From Olsenella uli DSM 7084 (GTDB lineage Bacteria; Actinomycetota; Coriobacteriia; Coriobacteriales; Atopobiaceae), in assembly GCF_000143845.1 (NCBI RefSeq), contig NC_014363.1:853186-917185 (forward strand): a DNA stretch of 64,000 nt. The letters run 5' to 3'. Within the stretch, counting starts at the first letter, position 1. Each line of letters begins with the position of its first letter. The position numbers and the translations under genes are program-made. Positions 17,701 to 24,541 of the stretch are shown one piece after another. The notes under the pieces are model-generated. The model made no database searches, was not told the origin of the DNA, and saw nothing but the letters and a program-made list of their open reading frames with translations.

Positions 17701-18759
17701 ATAGGGAAGCCCCGCGACGTCATCGTATCTGCCGGCGAAGTACCTGACCTCGAACTCGGCATCCTCCAGAAGTGCGTCGCCCTCGGCGGTCCTGGGGTTG
17801 ATGGCGATGTCCCCATCATGCTTCTCGATCTCGAACGGATGAGTCAGCCGTCCGGGCTCCTCACACAGCTCCACCCGTCTGGTCTCCATCCGCTCGACGG
17901 AGGCTGCATGTACCGTGACGTCCAGCAGATAGCCATGCGGTGCGTGACTCTCGCGCAGGTAGTAGCGACCTACGGGGAGCTCGACCTCCTCGGAGGACCC
18001 ATCGGTCCCCGTCCACAGCTCGCATGCGAGATCCGTGCAGGCCTCATCACGGAACACCTGATAGCATGCCTTGTCGAGGGCGTAACACGGATTACCGTCG
18101 CTCAGCTCCCTGTCGGCGGAGGACTTGACGACCTTGAGCCACCCCATGTTGGCCTCCGTGGTCAGGAGCACGTCCTGGTACCTTCCGTCCTCAGGGGTCC
18201 ATATGGTGCCGCAGGAGAAGGGCGGCCCCTGGTAGGCCTGGGCCTCTTCCAGGAACTGGAGGGCCGTGGTCCTGCAGCCGTCTATGTCGGCACATTCCGA
18301 AACGACGTCACCGCCACAGCACTGCCATATCGCCATCTGGGTCACGGCCCGCGCCTCCCCCGGTGAGAAGGCCCTGCCGCATATCGTCGTCGCATTGGGA
18401 TAGCCATGGGCCATCAGGTAGCTCAGGACCTGGTCAGGTTTGCCGTACGCCGCGTAGCCTACGGATGCCAGGGGTCCGTCCTTGTGCTGGTCTATGCAGT
18501 ACGCCACGCCCCATTTTCCGGAATCGTCCACATTCTGGTAGACGCCGAAGGTGCGAGCGTCGTACTTTCCGACGGCCCCCTGCTCGCGCGTGTTGCGAAA
18601 TGCCATGCCCTGTGCCTCTCGAGCCAAGAGGGGAGAGGCGAGGAGGACCATGGACGCAACGAAGAGCCCAAGCGCCATGGCGACGAGTCGTTGCATGTCT
18701 GGGCGACGTCTGGGGGCCGTGCCGATCTGTCTGTTCGTCTCTGGGTCGGGTGCTGACAT
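14707..18759 (-). CDS. Giant cell-wall adhesin: thioester domain, Cna-B-like domains, five VaFE repeats, MPQTG anchor
   Basis: A secreted surface protein of 1350 residues. Residues 1-50 form a signal peptide. Residues about 54-200 form a thioester domain: Cys88 in VAYCID and Gln141 in AVTQMAIW are the expected cross-linking pair. About four SpaA/Cna-B-like domains follow, with YYLRESHAPHGY, YAIRESKAPQGY and YRVTELSAPEGY ends. Then come five repeats of about 110 residues, each with SYSLVGTLVD and VVFERL type motifs, matching VaFE repeats. The C-terminus is MPQTG (1318-1322), a hydrophobic helix and RGRR, i.e. a sortase anchor in which L is replaced by M. Start 18759 has GGAAAGG upstream; the frame is open to 18972. 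Confidence 0.88.
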   Translation of the reverse strand: MSAPDPETNRQIGTAPRRRPDMQRLVAMALGLFVASMVLLASPLLAREAQGMAFRNTREQGAVGKYDARTFGVYQNVDDSGKWGVAYCIDQHKDGPLASVGYAAYGKPDQVLSYLMAHGYPNATTICGRAFSPGEARAVTQMAIWQCCGGDVVSECADIDGCRTTALQFLEEAQAYQGPPFSCGTIWTPEDGRYQDVLLTTEANMGWLKVVKSSADRELSDGNPCYALDKACYQVFRDEACTDLACELWTGTDGSSEEVELPVGRYYLRESHAPHGYLLDVTVHAASVERMETRRVELCEEPGRLTHPFEIEKHDGDIAINPRTAEGDALLEDAEFEVRYFAGRYDDVAGLPYVATRTWTIRTRRLDDGRVAAVLGDEGCKVSGADYFRDPVTGGVVFPLGTYAIRESKAPQGYSPSSATCLAWVTTDGTTTSLEKADGWATRTGVDEGALAFLDTVRRGGLAIEKLDAETKASRPLGAASLAGARFKLENASDGPVVVRGTPYPPDATIDCLELVTDENGHAETAADDLPYGSYRVTELSAPEGYLLPEGFTQTIHVHEEGVLVKVPFSDMVKRGDLHLRKKVSDGADALAGVPFRITSTTTGESHIVVTDENGVLDTRTSRIAHSEMTNANDGAKGDDYRVCGTWFSGAAHDGSAVRDDLGALPYDTYRLEELRCKTNEGRELVTLAVTVSRDSYAIDMGTVDDKNLPSIRTSVTTLSTDGGVCAAGETHVTDVIDFAYVTPLTSYSLVGTLVDRTTGQAVLDSDGKPVSSRKDFVSKSEYGTESVEFTFDSTLCGDRDVVVFERLLKGDVEVARHDDPNDKAQTFHVRPSIQTEATDATDADHEIPSCSESAITDSVHMEGLYVGASYSLVGTLVDGVSGEELKDEGGQSLSQSMTFTARSSTESHVLEFRLPAHVGGSSVVVFERLMRNGRPVANHCDVGDPSQTLVRPSIHTEAALKGGGRERQADASETVTDRVSFEGLQARREYRLVGVLVDRADGSPLKADGAQAEVKFTPQAAVGTQELCFDVSAEVVAGRRLVVFERLYQSDELVATHESLEDEGQFVSFPKIETMATDALDGDHLISSCDVQTVCDLMSYEGLEPGAEYVASGTLRDRDSGAELVGGDGTPFGASVTFVPAEPSGSVEVRMDVDATALAGKTVVAFERLAREGRVVAAHEDLGDADQSVFVSSIHTIATDRTTGEHSVRATRDEMVVDHVSYHNLVPGREYRLEGHLVDRGDGKALGDARGVSFVPEEGSGEVIVELPLDAEGLEGRAVVAFERLFDEFGPVAAHEDLEDDDQAVFVGDGPSGARRMPQTGTMSIDWMRLALCAAAILGGVALWHRGRR

Positions 18760-19067
18760 GCTGACCGCCTTTCCTGCAAATGTCCGCGTGATGGGGGATC
18801 GCACAGGCATTGTCGGCTTGCCTTGGGGTGCCTTGAGGTGAAAATCACCTGGAAAGGGAGGCCGTGCGACCAAAGTGACGGTGCTTGTCAAATGCTTGCC
18901 CACGCCTGGCGTGAGCGCCGCCTTGGTTTGCATAAAGCACACCGACGACCGTCGTTCCCGCGCCCTCCCCATCCCTTCGGATCATGCAAGTTTTTTCAAA
19001 TTGACCCTTGCATCCCTGGGGTAGTTTGGGCATGATAGTCAAGCGCGTTACGCAGTGGGGCCCGTAT
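18760..19067. other. Intergenic region between adhesin and tRNA-His
   Basis: This 308-bp stretch holds no gene. On the minus strand a perfect TTGACA (18886-18891) lies 127 nt before the adhesin start but has no matching -10. On the plus strand there is a possible tRNA promoter near its end. Confidence 0.6.
19008..19036 (+). promoter_or_regulatory. Possible promoter of the tRNA-His/Lys cluster
   Basis: TTGCAT and CATGAT are spaced by 17 nt and end 31 nt before the tRNA-His gene. A better -35 (TTGACC at 19001) has no suitably placed -10. Moderate to low support. Confidence 0.4.
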
Positions 19068-19144
19068 GGTGGGTGTAGCTCAGTTGGCAGAGCGACGGAC
19101 CGTGGCTCCGTAGGTCGAGGGTTCGAGCCCCTCTACCCACCCCA
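19068..19144 (+). tRNA. tRNA-His (GTG)
   Basis: A full cloverleaf with acceptor GTGGGTG/TACCCAC, the extra 5' G of histidine tRNAs (19068) opposite C73, anticodon loop CCGTGGC with anticodon GTG, T-loop TTCGAGC and an encoded CCA end. Confidence 0.95.
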
Positions 19145-19165
19145 TTTCGTGGCGCCTGGTCAGAC

Positions 19166-19241
19166 GGGTCGTTAGCTCAGTTGGTAGAGCAGGGGACTCT
19201 TAATCCCAAGGTCGAGGGTTCGACCCCCTCACGACCCACCA
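19166..19241 (+). tRNA. tRNA-Lys (CTT), copy 1
   Basis: A 76-nt cloverleaf with acceptor GGGTCGT/ACGACCC, D-arm TAGCTCAGTTGGTAGAGCA, anticodon loop CTCTTAA giving CTT, T-loop TTCGACC and encoded CCA. The sequence is identical to the copy 119 nt downstream. Confidence 0.95.
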
Positions 19242-19284
19242 TCTGATTCTCTTGGCCGCAGCGTCCCTGCGGCTTTGCCTTGAC

Positions 19285-19360
19285 GGGTCGTTAGCTCAGT
19301 TGGTAGAGCAGGGGACTCTTAATCCCAAGGTCGAGGGTTCGACCCCCTCACGACCCACCA
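19285..19360 (+). tRNA. tRNA-Lys (CTT), copy 2
   Basis: Identical over all 76 nt to the preceding tRNA-Lys gene. The 43-nt spacer between them differs from the sequence that precedes copy 1, so only the gene itself plus one or two flanking bases is duplicated. Confidence 0.95.
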
Positions 19361-19512
19361 CGAAGATAAGCCCTCGCCTGCGGAAATGCGGGCGGGGGGC
19401 TTTGCGTGGGGACACGTGTCACTCGGTGCTGCTCGGCACCTCGCCCAGAGTCGCCAATTCTCTCGTCGGAATCGTGCTGCCCCATCCCCGCGGCCCCGTG
19501 TCCCACGGGCTC

Positions 19513-19577
19513 GGAAGTGCGCACCTTTGGAAGTGAGTACTCTTCCGAGAAGTGAGTACTTTTTCGACTTCCCAGGG
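19513..19577. repeat. Three tandem GGAAGTG repeats
   Basis: GAAGTG occurs at 19514, 19530 and 19549. The second and third copies extend to GAAGTGAGTACT. GGAAG/CTTCC (19529-19546) forms a small hairpin. The same GAAGTGAG arm returns in the palindrome at 19646. Confidence 0.7.
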
Positions 19578-19617
19578 GTGTGTGGCGCCTGGTAAAACTG
19601 CGTTTCTTGACATAACC

Positions 19618-19669
19618 GCAGGTACTGGACCTATCGAAATTATCGGAAGTGAGCACTGGCACTCACTTC
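19618..19669 (+). repeat. Core element (GCAGGTA..ACCTAT..AATTATCG) followed by GAAGTGAG palindrome
   Basis: The segment 19618-19652 contains GCAGGTA, ACCTAT and AAATTATCG in order. It runs directly into an inverted repeat with arms GAAGTGAG (19646-19653) and CTCACTTC (19662-19669). A TTGACA (19608-19613) lies just upstream, giving a promoter-like look. Nearly the same core stands at 53442-53473, before a different palindrome. Confidence 0.7.
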
Positions 19670-19739
19670 TAGCCACTTCTAGCAATTCCGGCACAGTTCT
19701 GACACGAAAACCGTGATCTCGGTGATCTTACGCCGTGGC

Positions 19740-19830
19740 GCGTGCACGCATTTTGAAATCGCGTGCACGCAAGTAATGGAACCCCAGTTCAGAAAGGGCA
19801 CCATGCACACGTTTCGAAATCGCGTGCACG
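19740..19830. repeat. Pair of GCGTGCACGC palindrome elements, 61 bp apart
   Basis: Element 1 has the perfect 10-bp palindrome GCGTGCACGC twice (19740-19749 and 19761-19770) around ATTTTGAAATC. Element 2 (19803-19830) repeats the layout with ATGCACAC on the left and CGCGTGCACG on the right. TT(T/C)GAAATCGCGTGCACG is shared with one mismatch at a 61-bp interval. Confidence 0.7.
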
Positions 19831-19975
19831 GACGCTCGGCCAGGGAGTGCCGGAGCCTCGACGTCGCGGCCCCGGCACGATGTCGGCATGCTGTTTTTGG
19901 ATGCTGTTCCGGTAGCGAGATCCGGGTTTTACGGCCTGCGAGGACGGTGCCGACCCACCCAAGCGCTCGCTTGGC

Positions 19976-21475
19976 TCAGCGCCGCCTCGTGCCGCCTCGA
20001 TCGCCGGGATGACGTCGTCCGGAGCGGCCTGCCGGCTTCCTGGGCTTGTTGGGTGCGCCATAGCTGCCGCTCGCTCTGCGAATGGGGCTCGTCTTGGCAT
20101 CCTTGCCGCCGTGCGCGATGCCTTCGGAGCCCCCCATCCCGTCGACATCAGGAGCGCGTCGTGCCGTGCGCCGCTCGGCCATCCTCCTGCGCGCCCTCTT
20201 TCCCGGCAGCTTCTCCCGGGGGTCGCGCATGGGGTCTATCAGCTGCGGATGCTCTCCCAAGTCGATGCCGTGCGCTCGGGGATACGTCGGCACCACGCGT
20301 CCCATGAGCTTCTCGACGTCGCGCAGGTCGAGGTAGTCATCCTCCGTCACGAAGGTAAGCGCCCAGCCGCTCTCGCCCGCACGTCCGGTGCGCCCGATGC
20401 GGTGGATGTAGTCCTCGGCGTCGCCAGGCACGTCGAAGTTGACGACGTAGGCGACGTCGGGGATGTCGATGCCCCGTGCCAGCACGTCGGTTGCCACCAG
20501 GACGCCGACCGATCCCTCGCGAAAGCCCCTGAGGGCGCGCTCGCGCTGGTTCTGACTGCGGTTCCCGTGAATGGGGGCGGCGGAGAAGCCCTTTCTCCTG
20601 AGCCTTCGACAGATTCCGTCCGCGCGGTGCTTCCCGCGACAGAAGACGATGACGCGCTCGGCCCCCTCGTTCTCGAGCACATGGGTGAGCGCCGCGTGCT
20701 TCGCCTCGGGCGAGACTCCCAAGACGAACTGCTCGATCGTCTCGGCTGCGGTGCCCTTGTGGGCTATCTCGACGCGTACGGGGTCCTTGACCAGCGACTC
20801 GGTGTTGGATGTCACGTGTCCGTCGAGCGTTGCCGAGAAGAGCAGCGTCTGGCGCCCCTCAGGCGTCCTTCCCACGATCTTGCGCATGGCAGGAAGGAAG
20901 CCCATGTCAAGCATGCGGTCCGCCTCGTCGAGCACCAGCACCTGGACCTCCCCGAGGTGGGCATCCCCCTGGTCCATGAGGTCGATCAGGCGACCGGGCG
21001 TCGCTACGAGCAGGTCGCAGCCCCGACGCAGGGCCCTGCGCTGCGGCTCGTAGCCCACACCGCCCACGACAGTCGCCGCCGTGTGTCCGGTGCGCGCGCA
21101 GATGGCCCGTGCCACCTCGTCGATCTGCTGGGCAAGCTCTCGCGTGGGCGTCACGACGAGCATGAGCGGCCCTTGCCCGGCCTGGGCGTGGGGCAGCCCG
21201 TCAAGTGAGGGGAGGAGGAACGCGGCTGTCTTCCCCGTGCCGGTCTGGGCGGCGGCGATGACGTCCCTGCCTCGGAGCGCCGGGGGGATGGAGCGTGCCT
21301 GCACGGGCGTCGGCACCTCGTAGCCCATGTCCCTCACGGCCGCAAGCGTGAGGGCGCCCAGGCCAAGGGATGCGAAGTCATCGAATTCGGTCTCGTCGGC
21401 CGATTCGGTCTCGTCGGTCGCCTGCGCCGGCATGTCGTGCTTGCGGCCGCGAGGACCGCGCTGGTGGTTTGCCAT
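19976..21475 (-). CDS. DEAD-box ATP-dependent RNA helicase
   Basis: A cytoplasmic RNA helicase of the RhlE/DeaD kind, 499 residues. Motifs in order: Q-motif (YEVPTPVQARSIP), I (AAQTGTGKT), Ia (PTRELAQQ), Ib (TPGRLIDL), II (VLDEADRMLDMGF), III (SAT), IV (VIVFCRGK), V (VATDVLARGIDIPDV) and VI (HRIGRTGRAG). A basic, low-complexity tail of about 100 residues (rich in R, K, G) probably binds RNA. ATG 21475 is favoured over one 33 nt upstream because GAAAGAG precedes it, though both are weak. It probably acts in ribosome assembly or RNA turnover; the specific role is unknown. Confidence 0.92.
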   Translation of the reverse strand: MANHQRGPRGRKHDMPAQATDETESADETEFDDFASLGLGALTLAAVRDMGYEVPTPVQARSIPPALRGRDVIAAAQTGTGKTAAFLLPSLDGLPHAQAGQGPLMLVVTPTRELAQQIDEVARAICARTGHTAATVVGGVGYEPQRRALRRGCDLLVATPGRLIDLMDQGDAHLGEVQVLVLDEADRMLDMGFLPAMRKIVGRTPEGRQTLLFSATLDGHVTSNTESLVKDPVRVEIAHKGTAAETIEQFVLGVSPEAKHAALTHVLENEGAERVIVFCRGKHRADGICRRLRRKGFSAAPIHGNRSQNQRERALRGFREGSVGVLVATDVLARGIDIPDVAYVVNFDVPGDAEDYIHRIGRTGRAGESGWALTFVTEDDYLDLRDVEKLMGRVVPTYPRAHGIDLGEHPQLIDPMRDPREKLPGKRARRRMAERRTARRAPDVDGMGGSEGIAHGGKDAKTSPIRRASGSYGAPNKPRKPAGRSGRRHPGDRGGTRRR

Positions 21476-21744
21476 AGGTCTCTTTCTTGGAGTGGCTTTG
21501 CCGTGCATCCCTCGGGAACCTGTGTCCCGGATGGCAGCCTGCCAACCGACGGGCTCGTCGCACGGCGCTTCTCTACCCCACCCATGCTAGGCGTTTCGCC
21601 GTGCCAGCCGACCCCGTCTTCGCCTCCCCGCCAAAAGAGCGCAAGTCATCATGGGCCGTTGCGAGCCGTCGCACCTGCAGGGCACGTCCGCCCCCATCGT
21701 GCTAGCCTTGCCCTGTCACGCGCCCGGACTCGTGGGGAGGAACT

Positions 21745-22329
21745 ATGACCGGACTGCATGTGAGCAGGAGGATCGAGGCGCTGCTGAGGCCCGACGCACG
21801 CTTCGTCGAACGGGTGGAGGGGCGTCGCCGCACGTGGGAGGGCACGATCTTCTCGGCCGACGTCCTTACGGTCGGACTTCCTGATGGGACGCGGGGCCGT
21901 CGCGAGGTTGCCGTCCACCATGGGGGGGCCGGCGCCTGCGTGGTGGCCGACGGCCAGATGTGCCTCGTCCGCCAGTATCGCGTCGCGGTAGGGCGCATGA
22001 CACTCGAGATCCCTGCCGGGAAGCTGGACGCGGGGGAGTCCCCTGCGCTCTGTGCGGCCCGTGAGCTTCGAGAGGAGACGGGCCTGGTTGCGCGGGAGCT
22101 TGAGCCCATCGCGGTGTCGGCGGGCTCCATCGGGTTCACGAACGAGACGACCCACATCTTCTTGGCCCACGGCGTCACGCGTGGTGAGTCCTCTCCTGAC
22201 GAGGGCGAGCTGTTGGGCGTCGTGTGGCTTCCCGTGCGCGAGGTCGTGGATGCGGTACGCGCCGGCGCCATCCAGGATGCCAAGACCATCGTCTCCGCCC
22301 TGACGGTGCTCGAGAGGGGCCTTGCGTAG
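21745..22329 (+). CDS. Nudix hydrolase (ADP-ribose pyrophosphatase-like)
   Basis: 194 residues with a complete Nudix box: G of GKLDAGES, then AARELREETGLV, matching GX5EX7REUXEEXGU. The sequence before it (MCLVRQYRVAVGRMTLEIPAGKL) is characteristic of the ADP-ribose pyrophosphatase subgroup, which hydrolyses ADP-ribose to AMP and ribose 5-phosphate. GGGGAGGAACT lies just before the ATG. It lies 84 nt upstream of manA on the same strand. Confidence 0.9.
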   Translation: MTGLHVSRRIEALLRPDARFVERVEGRRRTWEGTIFSADVLTVGLPDGTRGRREVAVHHGGAGACVVADGQMCLVRQYRVAVGRMTLEIPAGKLDAGESPALCAARELREETGLVARELEPIAVSAGSIGFTNETTHIFLAHGVTRGESSPDEGELLGVVWLPVREVVDAVRAGAIQDAKTIVSALTVLERGLA

Positions 22330-22413
22330 GCTAGAATGGGTCGGGAGGACTTCCTGCGCGGCGGTGGGATGCCCCCTTCCGTCGCGCCATACGGTGTCGA
22401 AAGGGGTGTGGGC

Positions 22414-23430
22414 ATGGGCGAGACACGCGATGACACGGTTGACGCCAAGCGTGGCCTCATCTTCATGGAACCGCTGTTCCACGAGAAGATCTGGGGCGGC
22501 AGGCGCCTCGAGAGCGAGTATGGCTATCGGCTGCCAGATGGTGCCATAGGGGAGTGCTGGGCGATATCGGCCCATGCGGCGGGCGACTGTCCCATCGTTG
22601 GCGGTCCCTTCGAGGGGACGACCCTCTCGGGACTCTGGCGCGATCACCGCGAGCTGTTCGGAGGCCTTCCCGGCGATCAGTTCCCCCTGCTCATCAAGAT
22701 ACTCGATGCGGATTCCGACCTCTCCATACAGGTCCATCCAGACGATGCCTACGCCGCCGTGCATGAGGGGGGCTCCCTCGGCAAATGCGAGTGCTGGTAC
22801 GTGCTCCACGCCGACCCTGGGGCAACGATTGTCGTGGGCCAGCGCGCCCATGACAGGGAGGAGTTCTCCTCCCTGGTCGGGCAGGGTGCGTGGGACAGGC
22901 TCCTGAACGTCGTGCCCGTGCATGCCGGTGACTTCTTCCAGATCGATCCCGGTACCGTCCACGCCATCAAGGCGGGGACCATGGTCCTTGAGACCCAGCA
23001 GTCATCCGACGTCACCTACCGCGTCTACGACTACGACCGCCTGCAGCCCGACGGCACCAAGCGCGAGCTCCATATCGCCCAGAGCCTGGACGTGATCGAC
23101 TACGACGCGGAGCCCCTCACCTCGGGAAGAATCGTCGCACCCGAGGTGGATGGGGTGACGACGCTCGTGGAGTGCTCACGCTACACGGTCCTGCGCGTCA
23201 GGGTCCAGGGCGAGAGGGACCTGGACCTAGACTGCCCGTTCCTCTGCGTCAGCGTCATCGACGGCACCGGCGAGGCGGCGGGCCATCCCGTTCGCAAGGG
23301 CTCGCACTTCGTGGTCCCCTCCGGCTTCGGCAAGCTTACCCTCAAGGGCGGCATGGAGCTCATCGTGTCCTACGTCCATCGAGTAGCTCCGCCCGTCGTG
23401 CTACCATGGTGCGGCATGAGGCTCCCTTAG
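22414..23430 (+). CDS. manA: Mannose-6-phosphate isomerase, class I
   Basis: Interconverts mannose 6-phosphate and fructose 6-phosphate with a zinc cofactor. Its 338 residues show the metal-site motif LSIQVHPDDAYA, KCECWYVL and VHAIKAGTMVLETQQSSDVTYRVYDYDR. ATG 22414 follows AAAGGGG by 7 nt; a start at 22336 is possible but non-conserved. The last ten bases of the gene, including the TAG stop, are also the first ten bases of tRNA-Arg, so manA transcripts must run into the tRNA. Confidence 0.93.
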   Translation: MGETRDDTVDAKRGLIFMEPLFHEKIWGGRRLESEYGYRLPDGAIGECWAISAHAAGDCPIVGGPFEGTTLSGLWRDHRELFGGLPGDQFPLLIKILDADSDLSIQVHPDDAYAAVHEGGSLGKCECWYVLHADPGATIVVGQRAHDREEFSSLVGQGAWDRLLNVVPVHAGDFFQIDPGTVHAIKAGTMVLETQQSSDVTYRVYDYDRLQPDGTKRELHIAQSLDVIDYDAEPLTSGRIVAPEVDGVTTLVECSRYTVLRVRVQGERDLDLDCPFLCVSVIDGTGEAAGHPVRKGSHFVVPSGFGKLTLKGGMELIVSYVHRVAPPVVLPWCGMRLP

Positions 23431-23497
23431 CTCAGATGGATAGAGCATCGGTCTTCTAAACCGCAGGTCAGGCGTTCGAATCGCCTAGGGAGCACCA
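23421..23497 (+). tRNA. tRNA-Arg (TCT)
   Basis: A 77-nt cloverleaf with acceptor GCTCCCT/AGGGAGC, D-arm TAGCTCAGATGGATAGAGC, anticodon loop CTTCTAA giving TCT, T-loop TTCGAAT and encoded CCA. Its first ten bases overlap the manA 3' end. Confidence 0.95.
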
Positions 23498-23584
23498 GAA
23501 GGTGAGGGCCGGCCGGACGCCACTGCGTCTGGCCGGCCTCCTGCGTGCGCCGGTGGGCCGGTGGCCACGCGCGTCCCGCTGGGG

Positions 23585-24028
23585 TCAGTCGCCCCTTCCG
23601 CCCTCGAGTCCGGCGATGACCTTGCGAAGCAGCCGACGGAGCTCGGCGGCCTCCTCGGGAGATAGATTGATGCGGCAGGCCATCTGCCCGGGCACGCTGG
23701 CGAGCTCGTCCTCGAGGCTGAGCCCTGCGTCCGTGGGGGCGACGAGCACGCGCCTCTCGTCATCGGGATCACGGCGGCGTGTCACGAGCCTACGGGCTTC
23801 GAGCTTCTTGAGCAGGGGGGTGAGCGTACCCGAGTCGAGCATGAGCTTCTCGCCCAGCTCGCCTACGCCCATCTCGCCGTACTCCCAGAGGGCCATCATG
23901 GTGACGTACTGCGTGTAGGTGAGGCCTGCGCGTTCCAGTAGCGACTTGTACGACCGCGTGACCTCGCGTGAGCAGGCGTACAGGGGAAAGCACAGCTGCC
24001 TCTCGAGGCTGAGCTCCTCGTGTCTCAT
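23585..24028 (-). CDS. ohrR: MarR-family organic-peroxide sensor OhrR
   Basis: A 147-residue winged-helix repressor. The N-terminus QLCFPLYACSREVTRSYKSL matches OhrR closely, with the peroxide-sensing Cys at residue 13. GLTYTQYVTMMALWEYGE and LDSGTLTPLLKKLE are also family-typical, and DPDDERR is the wing. Oxidation of the Cys would release it from DNA. It starts 11 nt after the end of the gpx remnant, with a weak ribosome-binding site, so it probably depends on coupling. An OhrR-like box overlaps the promoter of this unit, implying autoregulation. Confidence 0.88.
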   Translation of the reverse strand: MRHEELSLERQLCFPLYACSREVTRSYKSLLERAGLTYTQYVTMMALWEYGEMGVGELGEKLMLDSGTLTPLLKKLEARRLVTRRRDPDDERRVLVAPTDAGLSLEDELASVPGQMACRINLSPEEAAELRRLLRKVIAGLEGGRGD

Positions 24029-24038
24029 GACGTGCCCG

Positions 24039-24290
24039 CTAGAGGGGGGCGGCCACCGAGGCGTCGATGTCCTCGGGGGTCTTGGTGGGGGCGAAGCGCT
24101 CAACCACGCGTCCGTCGCAATCGACCAGGAACCTGGTGAAGTTCCACTTGATCTTGGAACCCATGACCCCGCCCCTCTGCCCCTTGAGCCAGGCGTAGAG
24201 CGGGGACTCGTTGCCACCGTTGACGTCTGCCAGGGGCTCCTCGCTGCCGTCCTGCGCCATTACGGTGAAATCGTAGATGGAGCCCGCCAT
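24039..24290 (-). pseudogene. Glutathione peroxidase remnant, internally deleted (in frame)
   Basis: The 83-residue frame begins like a glutathione peroxidase (SIYDFTVMAQDGSEEPLAD) and ends like one (NESPLYAWLKGQ, KIKWNFTRFLVDCDGRVVERFAP, TPEDIDA). About 70-75 residues between them are missing, including the active-site Cys/Sec segment and the catalytic Gln region. The junction falls at PLAD-VNG. The reading frame, start codon and AAGGAGG site are intact, so it may still be translated, but it cannot be an active peroxidase. Whether it is a decaying gene or a retained short protein is open. Confidence 0.8.
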
Positions 24291-24324
24291 GCGTCCTCCT
24301 TCCCGTCGGTTGATCGCAGGCATT

Positions 24325-24353
24325 AATATATTACAAAATAATATTGTATACAA
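24325..24353 (-). promoter_or_regulatory. Promoter of the gpx-ohrR unit
   Basis: TTGTAT (24348-24353) and TATATT (24325-24330) have a 17-nt spacer on the minus strand, placing transcription start about 28 nt before the gpx-remnant ATG. The AT-rich block stands out sharply from the GC-rich surroundings. Confidence 0.7.
24332..24348. promoter_or_regulatory. OhrR-like operator
   Basis: TACAAAATAATATTGTA is a 17-bp inverted repeat with 7 of 8 base pairs matching. It resembles the OhrR box TACAATT-AATTGTA known from Bacillus. It fills the spacer between the -35 and -10 of the gpx-ohrR promoter, the right place for repression by the adjacent OhrR. Confidence 0.7.
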
Positions 24354-24541
24354 CTGAAAGGCGAGCGAACACCGCGCCTCCACGCACCGCCGAAGGCTCA
24401 CGCGCGGAGGGTATGTGGGAGGCGGTGCGTGACAGGGGGCCCGAATATCCCTCCAATGATTTTTTTGCGTGGGTTTTATCATCAAACTGAATGCAGGATG
24501 CGGCATAATGTCACCTAGGGCGTCTTGGGAAGGAGCTTGCG

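Larger units (their letters stand above)
19361..19975. other. 615-bp gene-free region with several palindromic repeats
   Basis: No convincing coding sequence is present between tRNA-Lys and the convergent helicase gene. The region holds three families of repeats, listed separately: GAAGTGAG repeats, a promoter-like core followed by a palindrome, and a GCGTGCACGC palindrome pair. Confidence 0.75.

Noticed and set aside
24039-24290. Frameshift rather than deletion in gpx
   Set aside because: The N- and C-terminal GPx parts are in the same frame and adjacent; there is no room for the missing 70 residues in another frame.
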